A DNA stretch of 64,000 nt from Fen-178 sp049516835 (GCA_049516835.1 JBEKSR010000005.1:1-64000), one strand, 5' to 3'. Positions 50,701-60,840 are shown, counted from the first letter of the stretch. A program made the numbers and translations. The notes: a model not told the origin generated them from the sequence alone.

Positions 50701-51517
50701 TGTAGTTGTCGAAGAAGTTCTTGGCGTTGAACTGTTCATGCCGCCAGGTCCACCAGCCGCTGCCATGGAACTGCTGGCCGCCGCCCTTGGTGATGACGCT
50801 GATGGAGCCGCTGGCCATGCGCCCGAACTCCGCCTGGAAGTTCGAAGTCAGCACCCGGACCTCGGCCACCGAGTCCATGTTGGGGTTGAAGTGCGTGGTG
50901 CTGTTGGACCCGGTATCCAGGTCCACGATGCCGTCCACCATGAAATTGACACGGCTGGCGCCGGCGCCGTTAATGTTGACACCGCCGATGGAGTTCTCAC
51001 TGGCGGCTTCGCCCGCGCTGTAGCTGACTACGCCCGGGACCAGGCTCAACATGGCCATGAGGTCGCGGCCCTTGATGGCGATCTGGGAAAGCTGGTTCCC
51101 GTCTACCAGCGAGGACTTTTCGCTGGATGCGGTCTGCACCGAGGTGGCGGTCGCGACCACCGACACCTGTTCGGTCAGCGCGCCCAGCGTCAGACGGATG
51201 GTTCCCAGGTCGTGCGTCTCCGCGGCGGCTAGGTTAATGTCCTCTTGTGTGTAGGTTTTGAACCCCTGCATTTTCGCCGTCAGGGTATACGTCCCCGGCG
51301 CGAGTTCGTTAAAACGGAAGATTCCTTCCGTTGAGGTCGTGAACGTATGGACTGTCCCGGTGGCCATGTCCTTGATCTGGACTTCCACACCCGGGACGCT
51401 GGCATTGCCCGGGTCCACCACAATTCCCACTATGCTGCCCGAAATCGCCTGGCCGTAAACGACTCCGCAAAGAAGCGTCAAAGCACACAACAACTGCATT
51501 GCCTTTCGCACTGCCAT
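47783..51517 (-). CDS. Oar-like TonB-dependent receptor (2)
   Basis: A 1244-residue outer-membrane protein, start at the ATG at 51517 (an earlier ATG at 51538 would lengthen the leader). Signal peptide to about residue 22 (CGVVYGQ). The carboxypeptidase-regulatory-like domain follows (GSIVGIVVDPGNASVPGVEV, GTYTLTAKMQGFKTYTQEDI), then a plug domain with VSVVATATSVQTASSEKSSL and GVNINGAGASRVNFMVDGIV, and a long barrel ending in RQVAMTLRFQF with the terminal phenylalanine. It belongs to the expanded acidobacterial family and probably serves polysaccharide or oligosaccharide uptake with the GH3 enzyme encoded downstream. Confidence 0.93.
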   Translation of the reverse strand: MAVRKAMQLLCALTLLCGVVYGQAISGSIVGIVVDPGNASVPGVEVQIKDMATGTVHTFTTSTEGIFRFNELAPGTYTLTAKMQGFKTYTQEDINLAAAETHDLGTIRLTLGALTEQVSVVATATSVQTASSEKSSLVDGNQLSQIAIKGRDLMAMLSLVPGVVSYSAGEAASENSIGGVNINGAGASRVNFMVDGIVDLDTGSNSTTHFNPNMDSVAEVRVLTSNFQAEFGRMASGSISVITKGGGQQFHGSGWWTWRHEQFNAKNFFDNYNNQPKSIYRYHVRGFSVGGPVYIPKIWNRAKNKLFFFISQEYTKQKPATQIGYSNMPTALERAGDFSQSVDQNGKLIQLLDPTSRNPIPGNLIPKSQIDAAGLAFLNYLPLPNRCGASGAASDCWNEADPTQINRRNFRSVFNESHPHRNDVARIDFNPTPKLLTFIRYVNDYDFDQTANGNYVNLLDSNKQWTPYSEDHPNPGHGYGIGITYTINASTVNEFVFGKSYNTWDWYPHDPAQLDRAKIGNPPHWFDEKDTSFTGDQSQARPGLSPGSQNFAFWAPGFSYGGGSTVGQFSMNPNRPYTNYNDIYSFNDNVSVIRGKHSFKAGFAYERTGKVQQAGGNYLGYYTFGSSSSMPMDTNNGYANALVGNFQNYAEGKRIMGDFWFTNIEFYLQDSWRVSRRVTVDIGVRFYHMPSQENLNKNSAVFLQSAYDASKAARLYYPACTITPAAGVACPSANQVAKDLVTGYTTFPALAGTLVPYSVGGYSSQPNYFDGMVVADGSNPAVPMTLFTVPAWKPAFRIGMAWDVFGTGNTAVRLGFGQYYNRGDGNIPMAYGGAPPITYTRQIYYSGISTIPSYANSAAVSPISNGGITGKQPLETVMNGSIGIQQNVGFGTVVEAAYVISLHQHQDQTNGSGNGAAGTQYVNVVPMFSEYNPNYYSAWTGNLYDNASGKALSDNYFRPMLGLGNMSRVDFRSTSNYHSLQVSVRRANRHGLSYGLAYTFSKTMIYSGFPYYPGNSFFKKWYYGAAWNNSGAPQVLAANYIYDIPGLGKRFNIRPMGWVTDHWSLSGIWSWQGHGMYGAPSISITGTSSSNPAPNWTGSAEGARLVVVGNPTLSNPTFYNNINAAAFQLPVACSQTRQTMDCFGNAGNGAIFSVPIWMNNLDMSLIKNIPIKSEKRMLTFRAEFYNLPNHTQFSAINNTLQFDLASYQNWIAGKGSLVQSNSQFGRYTTARNPRQVAMTLRFQF

Positions 51518-51629
51518 TGCGCAAACCTGCCTTTCCAATTGTTGAGATCACCCCGGCCCCGCCCCCGGTCTCAGGCGCGGAACCTCTTTCCTCTCTCCGC
51601 CCGTGTGCCGGAGAGTAAGACCCGCATAT

Positions 51630-51658
51630 CGTATATCACAAATCGATCGAATTGTCTA
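51630..51658 (-). promoter_or_regulatory. Possible promoter of the second Oar-like receptor
   Basis: On the minus strand TAGACA (51658-51653), a 17-bp spacer and TATACG (51635-51630), about 110 bp before the start. The boxes match consensus 5/6 and 4/6. The spacer and surroundings are AT-rich compared with the flanks. Confidence 0.35.
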
Positions 51659-51801
51659 GAGATTTTTACGGCTTGGTTGAAATCTGAAAGATTCACTGTC
51701 CGTGGATGTTCTCGGCGCCTTCGGTTTCCCAAATCGCCCTTCAGGGGTCCATCCGAATACCTTGCCACTCGGCGGCTGATACTTGTTACACTACTCGCGT
51801 C

Positions 51802-53637
51802 ATGGACATTCGGCGCCCGCCGGCGGCGAGAGTACAGGATGCGGCATTCTTGGCGGCTTGCCTGGCTTACGTTTGGGCGGGCATCGACCCCCGGCTCATC
51901 TACCACTGGCAGCGGCCCATCTTCTACACCTCCCCGGGGTTCCTCGACGAGTTTCTGAGGTATCCCGGCGGACCGGCGGACTACCTGTACGCCCTGGTCG
52001 CGCAAGCCTACGCCTTCGCGGGGTGGGGTGCCATCGTCCTCACGGCCCAGGTGGCGGCTGTGGTAGCCCTCACCGAGGTGTATTTCACGACGCTGGCCGG
52101 TGGCGCGCTGCCGCTGGTGCGCTATGTTCCGGCGCTCCTGCTGCTATGCGATGTCAGTCTTTACTACAACCGCACCCCGATGGCGCCGGCTTTGTTGCTG
52201 GGGCTGGCTCTGGCAATCCTGTTTGTCCGGCTCTCGCGGCGGTGGAGCAGCCGGATGGCGCTGCTGGCGACGTTCGCCGCGATGCTCCTGGCGGCCTACT
52301 ACTTGGCCGGCATGGCCGTGGTGTTCTTCGCGCCGGCGGCAGCCATGGTGCTGATCGCCCGCCGGCCGACCCGCCTTCCGGGGATCGCCTGTCTGCTTCT
52401 GGCGGTGGCGCTGCCGGCCGCGGTGGAGTGGCTGCGGCTGGCCGGCGCCCCTGTTTCCGCGCGCGATTGGTTTACGGGCGCGGATGTGCCACGGGTCGTC
52501 GTGTGGTGGGGCCTGTACGGGTTTTACGCGCTGGGAACGGCCATGGTGCTCCGTGGGGCAGGTCCCCGACCTGCCCGACCCGGCAAATGGCGGCTGACAA
52601 CCGGGCTGGCGACCGCCCTCCCGCTGCTGGGCCTGGGCGCCGTGGCGGCTCTCTCCTACCATCTCAATGGCCACGGCCGCAGTCTTGCCGCGCTGGACTA
52701 CCACTGTTCCCGTGAGGACTGGCCGGCGGTCATCGACGCCTCGCGGCACCTCGAGGCCGGCGATTTCAATTCGCTCACCCGCTACCAGGTCAACCTGGCC
52801 TTGTATGAGATGAACCGGCTAGGCGACGACATGTTCCGCTTCCCCCAGGCCGGCTCCCTGCTCCCGGTACTGCGTACCGACCGGTTCCTGCCGCACATGC
52901 TCCGGATCACCGACCTGTGCATGCGCCTGGGGCGGGTGGACGATGCCGAACGCTTCGGCAGCGAGGCCATGGCCCTGGGCCGGTCCGATCCGCGGATCTA
53001 TCGTTTGATGGCTGGCGTCAACCTGGTCAAGGGCCAGACCGGCGTGGCCCGCAAGTTCCTGACAGCCCTCTCGTATGAAGTGGGCTCCCGCGCCTGGGCC
53101 CGCCAGCGCCTGCGCGACCTGGACCGGGACCCCCAACTCAACGGCGACGCGGAGGTGCAACTGTTTCGCCGCCGGATGCTCCGCCAGGACGACGTGTTGC
53201 CGGTCTGGCAGCGCGCCAGCAAGCCCGACGGCGACATGGAGCGTCTGCTGCTCGACCAGTTGGAGCAGGACCCCTCCAACCGCATGGCCTTCGAGTTCCT
53301 GATCGGATCTTACCTGGTGGCGCGCAACCTGCCCGCGGCCGTCGCCGCCATGCCGCGCATCAAGGACATTACCGGCCCGGCTTACGGCGGCCCCGACGGC
53401 CGGCGCCGTACCCCGCGGCATTTCCAGGAGGCCATGGCCATGTATGCTGCCAGCACCGGCCAGCCCGTGAACATCGACGGTCTCGAAATCCAGCCGGAAA
53501 CCATGGCCCACATGGCAGTCTTCAAGCGCATCATGGACCAAAGCCCCACCAAGGAAGCGGCTCGCGACGCCGCCTGGAGCAGTTTCCGCGGCAGCTACTT
53601 TTTCTACTTCGTGTTCGGCCCGGGGGACTACCGATGA
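51802..53637 (+). CDS. DUF6057-like membrane protein with soluble helical C-terminus
   Basis: A 611-residue protein. The first ~300 residues contain about nine hydrophobic segments; the loop IDPRLIYHWQRPIFYTSPGF (about 29-48) is conserved in the DUF6057 group as I recall it. The C-terminal ~300 residues are alpha-helical and TPR-like (LRITDLCMRLGRVDDAERFG, GLEIQPETMAHMAVFKRIMD). Function unknown. The stop overlaps the next start (ATGA), so it is coupled to a CxxCH/PD40 protein; in other phyla I recall the same gene pair. A GGGCAGG hairpin lies in frame at 52556-52576 in the linker after a transmembrane segment. Confidence 0.7.
   Translation: MDIRRPPAARVQDAAFLAACLAYVWAGIDPRLIYHWQRPIFYTSPGFLDEFLRYPGGPADYLYALVAQAYAFAGWGAIVLTAQVAAVVALTEVYFTTLAGGALPLVRYVPALLLLCDVSLYYNRTPMAPALLLGLALAILFVRLSRRWSSRMALLATFAAMLLAAYYLAGMAVVFFAPAAAMVLIARRPTRLPGIACLLLAVALPAAVEWLRLAGAPVSARDWFTGADVPRVVVWWGLYGFYALGTAMVLRGAGPRPARPGKWRLTTGLATALPLLGLGAVAALSYHLNGHGRSLAALDYHCSREDWPAVIDASRHLEAGDFNSLTRYQVNLALYEMNRLGDDMFRFPQAGSLLPVLRTDRFLPHMLRITDLCMRLGRVDDAERFGSEAMALGRSDPRIYRLMAGVNLVKGQTGVARKFLTALSYEVGSRAWARQRLRDLDRDPQLNGDAEVQLFRRRMLRQDDVLPVWQRASKPDGDMERLLLDQLEQDPSNRMAFEFLIGSYLVARNLPAAVAAMPRIKDITGPAYGGPDGRRRTPRHFQEAMAMYAASTGQPVNIDGLEIQPETMAHMAVFKRIMDQSPTKEAARDAAWSSFRGSYFFYFVFGPGDYR
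52556..52576. repeat. gtGGGGCAGG-type hairpin inside the DUF6057-like gene
   Basis: GGGCAGGTC-CCC-GACCTGCCC is a perfect 9-bp stem with a 3-nt loop, in frame, giving GAGPRPARPG. Same architecture as 29816-29836 but read in a different frame. Confidence 0.75.
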
Positions 53638-55187
53638 GCCGTGGGAAGCGAATTCTGGGGTGGGCGCTGTTGCCCGCGGCGGCCGCTGCCATCTGGGGCT
53701 TCCGGCCTGCCGCGGAAAGCCTCCAGCCATGTGCCGAAGCCCATCGGCAGGCCGCTACCTATCCCGACTACTCGGGCATCGTCATCCCGCCCAACGTGGC
53801 GCCTTTGAACCTGAAGATTCAGGAAAGCGGCCGGAAGTTTTGTCTCCGGTTGGCGTGCCAGGCGGGCCGGCCGGTGGAGGTCTTTAGCAGCAGCCCCAAC
53901 GTCGCCATCCCCCTCGCCCCATGGCGCCGCCTGCTCGAAGCCAACGCCGGCGGCGAGCTTCGCATGGACATCTATGTCAAAGGCGAGGGTGGCTGGACAC
54001 ACTTCGATACCGTGCGCAACCGCATCGCGGCCGACGAGATCGATCCCTACGTCGTCTACCGCTACCTCCCGCCGGTCTACGACAAGTGGGACCGGATGTC
54101 GCTGCGCCAGCGCGACCTGCGCAGCTTCGAGGAACGCGTCCTGCTCGACAACCAGCGCATCGGCGGCGCCTGTATGAACTGCCACACCTTCCTCAACCAC
54201 CGCACCGGCCAGATGCTGCTGCACTTCCGGCCCGGATCGGGAAGCTCCCATGGTCCCGCCATGATCCTGGTGCGGAACGGGCGGGCCGAAAAAGTGGATA
54301 CCCGCGTCGCCGGCAAGGGTGGGGCCGCTGCCTATATTGCCTGGCACCCCTCAGGCAAGCTCCTGGCGTTCTCGCGGAACAGCTTGGCCCAGATCTTCCA
54401 CACCGCCGGCGTCGAGGTCCGTGAAGTGGTGGATAGAGACTCCGACCTCGGCCTCTACGCGGTGGATACCGGCCAAGTGTACACCGTCCCCGAGATCAGC
54501 CGGCCCGACCGTCTCGAGACCTTCCCTACCTGGTCGCCCGACGGCCGCCACCTGTACTTCTGCTCCGCGCCGGCGTTGGCCGACACAAGGAACCTCCTGT
54601 TGCAGTACGACAAGATACAGTACGACCTGGTGCGAATCGCCTACGACGCCGCTTCCGGCCGGTGGGGCCAGGTGGAAACCGTGGTGGCCGCCGCCCGCTT
54701 GGGCAAGAGCATCTCGTTGCCGCAGATCTCGCCCGACGGGCGATTCCTGATGTTCTGCGGCCACGACTACGGCAGCTTTCCCATTTTTCAACCCAGCAGC
54801 GACCTGTACATGCTGGACCTGAGCTTGGTTGGGACACCAGGCGAGGCTGCCCCGCGAAGGCTCGACGAGATCAACTCGCCGCGCAGCGATTCCTATCACA
54901 CGTGGTCCAGCAATGGCCGCTGGGTCCTGTTCTCCTCCAAGCGGGAAGACGGCTTGTTTGCCCGGCTGTACATCGCCCACCTGGAAGCCGGGGGCCGTTT
55001 CGGCAAGCCCTTCGTGTTGCCGCAGCGGGACCCCGAGTTCTACGGCCGGTGCCTGATGACTTACAACCGGCCCGAGCTCCTGGCGGAGCCGGTGACGGTG
55101 AGCGCCGCCGAATTGGCGCGGGCCATGAATTCCGCCGCGGGCTCCGCGCCGGCGGCGTCCGGCGAACCCTGGCAGCCGTTGAGGTAG
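53634..55187 (+). CDS. Exported PD40/TolB-like propeller protein with a single CxxCH motif
   Basis: A 517-residue protein, ATG overlapping the upstream stop. N-terminal signal or anchor (about 7-22). A beta domain follows (IQESGRKFCLRLACQAGRPV), then CMNCH at about 179-183, a single c-type haem-binding motif. The second half is a propeller with PD40-type strands (AAYIAWHPSGKLLAFSRNS; FPTWSPDGRHLYFCSAP; LPQISPDGRFLMFCGHDYGS; YHTWSSNGRWVLFSSKRED). The haem attachment is an inference: one CxxCH may also bind metal. Coupled to the DUF6057-like protein, it may form a periplasmic complex with it. Confidence 0.75.
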   Translation: MSRGKRILGWALLPAAAAAIWGFRPAAESLQPCAEAHRQAATYPDYSGIVIPPNVAPLNLKIQESGRKFCLRLACQAGRPVEVFSSSPNVAIPLAPWRRLLEANAGGELRMDIYVKGEGGWTHFDTVRNRIAADEIDPYVVYRYLPPVYDKWDRMSLRQRDLRSFEERVLLDNQRIGGACMNCHTFLNHRTGQMLLHFRPGSGSSHGPAMILVRNGRAEKVDTRVAGKGGAAAYIAWHPSGKLLAFSRNSLAQIFHTAGVEVREVVDRDSDLGLYAVDTGQVYTVPEISRPDRLETFPTWSPDGRHLYFCSAPALADTRNLLLQYDKIQYDLVRIAYDAASGRWGQVETVVAAARLGKSISLPQISPDGRFLMFCGHDYGSFPIFQPSSDLYMLDLSLVGTPGEAAPRRLDEINSPRSDSYHTWSSNGRWVLFSSKREDGLFARLYIAHLEAGGRFGKPFVLPQRDPEFYGRCLMTYNRPELLAEPVTVSAAELARAMNSAAGSAPAASGEPWQPLR

Positions 55188-55325
55188 ACGGGACCGCCGC
55201 TCACTTCGCCGCGCGAGTTGACCAGCATTTCTCACGGCGTCAAACCTCCGCCACCCGAATGGTCTGCGAAAACCTGGGGCCTGACGAACGTGTCCCAAGG
55301 CGCGCGTCATCCCTCATCCAGCACC

Positions 55326-55348
55326 GGGGTGCCCTCTGGGCCCGGCGC
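55326..55348. repeat. GGGGYGCCCTCTGGGCCC-type repeat core
   Basis: A 23-bp core with one mismatch to the inverted-repeat arms at 21531 and 24557, in the same relation to flanking C/G-rich sequence. It lies in the 220-bp gap between the PD40 protein and the M28 peptidase; nothing else is seen there. Confidence 0.7.
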
Positions 55349-55407
55349 ACCGCCGCGCGGACGCATCCGTCAGTCCCCTGGTTTTCGCCCTCGGTGGAAA
55401 GCCTCGG

Positions 55408-57717
<2,310 letters not shown>

Positions 57718-57997
57718 TTCTTAAACCCTTTCCTGAGACGATTGCAGCCATCTTCGGCGGCCTTCTGGTAGTGCCGGAATTCGACATTGTACCGCAGGCC
57801 GCACCCGTCGGCCCGATCGCTCGGGCGGCATGTTTCTCGAGAAAACGCACTGGAGGAGGACGACGTGACGGTGGAAGCACCGGTGGCGCCGGCCTATGAG
57901 GATTCCCCCTTGGTGTTCCTCTCCGCGCAACTTGGCGCGGCGTCCATGAGGCGCCGGGCTGGTTCGCCACCCGGAGTAACAGGGGCACGATTGCAGG

Positions 57998-59083
57998 TCA
58001 GTTGATTGCCAGGGTCTGATCCTCGCGCGACTCTAGTACGGCGGACTGGAGCGAGTCGAGGGCTTCCACAACGCGCTCCACCAGGTCGTCGGTTTGGGCC
58101 ATGGCGGTGCGCGCCGATTGGATGGCGGCGGCCTGCGACTTGAGGCCTCGCTCGAATGCCAGGAAATCTTCCGCCACGCTGTCGTGCAGCGCAGCGATGT
58201 GTTTGCGCGCGGTCTCCAGGCCTTGCTCCAGGCGGACAATGCGCTCGTTGCCGGCCTCGGGGTCCCGCCCAAAGCGCGTGGCGATGCGCGCTTCGGCGGC
58301 TTCCAGGAACGCCTCGGAGGCGGAAGCCTGCTGCTCGGAGGCGGCGGCAAGCCGGGCATCCACGGCGGCCAGGTGGCCGCGCAGTTCGGTGGCGGCCTGG
58401 TGAATCTCCGTCACGGTCTTTTCGCACGCCTGCAGGCGCGCCGCCACGCGGCCTTCGAGCTGCTGCATTTCGGCGCGCAGGCCGGCGGCTTCGGCTGCTT
58501 CATGGCGGGCGGGAGCGGGCGCTTCGGCGAGCCGCGCCGAGACGCCGAGCAGCTTGAGCTCCATCAGGACCTTGTGCATGCGCTGCCAGCGCGCGCCCGG
58601 GTCCTTGGCGAGGCAATTGCGAATCAGGCGGTCCACGGCGGGGCGGCCACAAGACGGCGGCGTGGAGCTTTCGATGGCCGCGGAGAGCGTGGTTGGGCCG
58701 TCGCCTTCGAAGGCGCGGCGGCCGCTGAACATCTCATAGACCACGGCGCCGAAAGCGAACAAATCGCTGCGCGAGTCGGGGGGCTGGCCGTGCAGCAATT
58801 CCGGCGCGGTGTAGGGCGTGATTATGCCTTTGGTGTGCGGGGCGGGAACCAGTTCCAATCCCGATCCGGTTAGCATAATGGCGGCGGGCGAGATGCCGCC
58901 GTGTGCCTGTCCGGAGTCGTGGATCTTGCGGAGAGCTTCCGCCAGAATTATGGCGTAGCGTTGCGCATCCGGCGCGGGAATTCTCCCTTGCGCGAGACGC
59001 TGGGCAAGAGTTTGTGGTTCGTTCGTGGGTGCTGTCGTGTTAGTGGTCATCATGATCCGCGTGTCCATTGTCAAGTCGGCCAA
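57998..59083 (-). CDS. Truncated kinase-like protein (pseudokinase C-lobe) fused to a coiled coil
   Basis: A 361-residue cytoplasmic protein. Residues about 25-180 match only the C-lobe of Hanks-type Ser/Thr kinases: the helix RYAIILAEALRKIHDSGQAH, the APE motif (TAPELL, 92-97), RSDLFAFGAVVYEMFSGRRAF and a final NCLAKDPGARWQRM. The glycine loop and VAIK lysine are absent, HRDLKPxN reads HGGISPAA (61-68) and there is no DFG, so catalysis is not expected. Residues about 205-350 form a long coiled coil (heptads of Ala/Leu with RLEQGLETARKHIAALHDSV). A scaffold or sensor role is inferred. Several ATGs near the N-terminus make the exact start uncertain. Confidence 0.8.
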   Translation of the reverse strand: MADLTMDTRIMMTTNTTAPTNEPQTLAQRLAQGRIPAPDAQRYAIILAEALRKIHDSGQAHGGISPAAIMLTGSGLELVPAPHTKGIITPYTAPELLHGQPPDSRSDLFAFGAVVYEMFSGRRAFEGDGPTTLSAAIESSTPPSCGRPAVDRLIRNCLAKDPGARWQRMHKVLMELKLLGVSARLAEAPAPARHEAAEAAGLRAEMQQLEGRVAARLQACEKTVTEIHQAATELRGHLAAVDARLAAASEQQASASEAFLEAAEARIATRFGRDPEAGNERIVRLEQGLETARKHIAALHDSVAEDFLAFERGLKSQAAAIQSARTAMAQTDDLVERVVEALDSLQSAVLESREDQTLAIN

Positions 59084-59216
59084 GCCAGGCCCGTAAACCT
59101 GAGTTAATCAGGTCCGGGAGGCGGCACGCAAGTCCCCGAAGGGAATCAGGGTTCCACTCCGGTACCACCAGTACATCGGCAGTACCAGCGTTGCGCGATA
59201 GGGGGCAGAACCCGGT

Positions 59217-59326
59217 TCAGCCGCCGGCCAGCTCCTGGAAAAAGAGGAGGGACTGCGCGGCGCATGTCTCCCAGTGAAAGGCGCGGGCACGCGAGCGGCC
59301 CTTGGCGGCCAGTTCAGCGCGCGGAT
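59217..59326 (-). pseudogene. C-terminal remnant of a GT4-type glycosyltransferase
   Basis: The frame directly downstream of the HNH gene (minus strand) reads DPRAELAAKGRSRARAFHWE then TCAAQSLLFFQELAGG and a stop. This is the typical last helix pair of group-1 glycosyltransferases (compare the general form 'REEL..RG..RA..FSWE..A..TL..Y.EL'). The rest of that gene is missing; the HNH gene and accessory DNA begin exactly where the similarity ends. Nothing is recognised in 59084-59216. Confidence 0.7.
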
Positions 59327-59599
59327 CTACTCAATTTTGTCCTTCGCCTTCGCCGCCTCGGTCGTTTGCCACTGCATGTTTTCCGGCTTGTCAGCCCCGC
59401 CGCGCTTCAGGGGAACAATATGATCTTTCACGTAGCCCGGGCACGCACCGCTCGATCTGCCCGTGGAAGGGCACGGGTGACTCGCCTGGAACGCCCTTCT
59501 GGCGGCCGGGAGTGGAAGTGCTTCGGGTGCTTTCCCAGGGAGCCGGAAGGACAGATCTGGTTGGAGCTGAAGAGACAGCCAACCCCAGCAGCAAACCAA
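59327..59599 (-). CDS. Small HNH endonuclease-type protein
   Basis: A 90-residue frame whose second half matches small HNH proteins: AARRAFQASHPCPSTGRSSG, then CPGYVKDHIVPLKRGG and ADKPENMQWQTTEAAKAKDK. The His of KDH and the Asn of ENMQ are the catalytic and metal residues of the fold, with a Cys pair (CPSTG...CPGY). Members are usually exported, and the other frame just upstream reads like a signal peptide (GFGLLLGLAVSSA), so a frameshift near 59540 or a misplaced start is possible. The stop is followed directly by the glycosyltransferase remnant. Confidence 0.65.
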   Translation of the reverse strand: MVCCWGWLSLQLQPDLSFRLPGKAPEALPLPAARRAFQASHPCPSTGRSSGACPGYVKDHIVPLKRGGADKPENMQWQTTEAAKAKDKIE

Positions 59600-59988
59600 A
59601 CCCGAGGTGCCGCCGGCGCGTCGCGCCGCGCAAATTCCGACGGCCCTTCCGTCGTAAACGGCCCATCACGGGAGGTCGCCCAGATGGGCAAGTGGGCCAG
59701 ACCATCGCCTCTCGCGGCCGGCCAAGCCCCCTGCAACTGGTCCTGGTGACGTGACCGGCGTGTCACGGGAGGAATGCTGCCGAATTGAGATTCCGGGCGC
59801 GATGCCGACTTATCGGTACTAATCCCGCCAACTTCCTCGAACGCCGTTCACTGAAGCGATCTGTGTGTGAACGTTCCGTCTGTCCCCGCCGCGCCGTCCC
59901 CGCCGCGCCTCTGTCCCCGCCGCGCCAACATTATGCGTATGTCGAGCGTTTGCTAGATTAGCTATTCTAAGAGGCGGAGGAACGGTTC
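59600..59988. other. Accessory intergenic region with a 14-bp tandem repeat
   Basis: About 390 bases without a supported gene. It includes three copies of GTCCCCGCCGCGCC (59882-59926, two adjacent and one after a 3-nt gap). The ribosome-binding site GGCGGAGG for the next gene lies at about 59972, and TATTCT near 59962 may be a -10 box. Confidence 0.5.
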
Positions 59989-60831
59989 GTGGGTGGTCAG
60001 GCGAAGTTTCGTCGGGAAGAAATCGCTGAACTGAAGCGCCGGAGTCCTGAGGACGCGGCGCGATGGCGACAGATGCAAGAGGATAAGCGTGTTGCCGCTT
60101 CCGGGATCGATCCCGAGTCCTGCGATCCGAGATTGCCGGTCGCGATGGCACGAGCGATGGGCGCCCTTTTCATCGAGGCGAAGCGCTCCGGGAACGTTGA
60201 TCCTCCCGTGACGTTCCTGTATGAGACGATCAATGCGACATTGCGTCGCATCTCGGACGTTCCGGTCGCTTGTAAGAAAGGCTGCTCGCACTGCTGCCAT
60301 ACTTGGGTGAGTGTGGCCGCGCCTGAGGCCCTTTTCATTGCCAAGATTCTCAAGCAGCGCAATAGCGCTGTCGCCGAGAGGGTTCGCTTGACGCACGAGC
60401 AGACCAAAGAGTACGGTTTTGATACTCGTGACGCTCACCCGCAACCCTGCCCGCTCTTGGAGGACGACGCGTGTAGCATCTACGATGCTCGGCCAAAGGT
60501 ATGCCGGCTCGCCGCGTCAGCAGACGCGGACATCTGCGCTCGCACATACCACAACATCACGAATGAGGACGTCCCGACACCCATGATGCACCTTGTGGGC
60601 CGTGCCGCGTACGGGATCACTGTTGCAGCAGGGCTGCGGCATGCTGGCCTGCCGCACCACGCGTATGAGTTTAACGCGGCACTCCATCGCGCACTGGCGA
60701 CCGACCTAGCACAACAACGCTGGCTCGCGGGCGAGGACATCTTCGCGGACATACGACGTGACCCAGAAGACGTTCTCGAACACGAGCAAGCACAATATCT
60801 CTACGAGCACGCATTCCAAAACGCAGAGTGA
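59989..60831 (+). CDS. YkgJ-family cysteine cluster protein
   Basis: A 280-residue protein starting at a GTG with GGCGGAGG upstream. The zinc- or iron-chelating cluster is visible: VACKKGCSHCCHTWVSV (about 93-109), then PCPLLEDDACSIYDARPKVC with further Cys (about 149-168) and DICARTYHN. The N-terminus is charged (AKFRREEIAELKRRSPEDAA) and the C-terminus helical. YkgJ proteins bind a metal through these cysteines; the cellular role is poorly known. The next gene, a PIN-like protein, begins 9 bp later, so the two form an operon. Base composition is less GC-rich than in the core region to the left. Confidence 0.8.
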   Translation: MGGQAKFRREEIAELKRRSPEDAARWRQMQEDKRVAASGIDPESCDPRLPVAMARAMGALFIEAKRSGNVDPPVTFLYETINATLRRISDVPVACKKGCSHCCHTWVSVAAPEALFIAKILKQRNSAVAERVRLTHEQTKEYGFDTRDAHPQPCPLLEDDACSIYDARPKVCRLAASADADICARTYHNITNEDVPTPMMHLVGRAAYGITVAAGLRHAGLPHHAYEFNAALHRALATDLAQQRWLAGEDIFADIRRDPEDVLEHEQAQYLYEHAFQNAE

Positions 60832-60840
60832 CGCACCGTT

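Noticed and set aside
57787..58005. Short plus-strand frame (…VTVEAPVAPAYEDSPLVFLS…) between the M28 and kinase-like genes with GGAGG before a GTG
   Set aside because: It has no recognisable family and runs into the end of the convergent gene, and the first part is low-complexity. The 280-bp gap is better read as the promoter region of the M28 gene.
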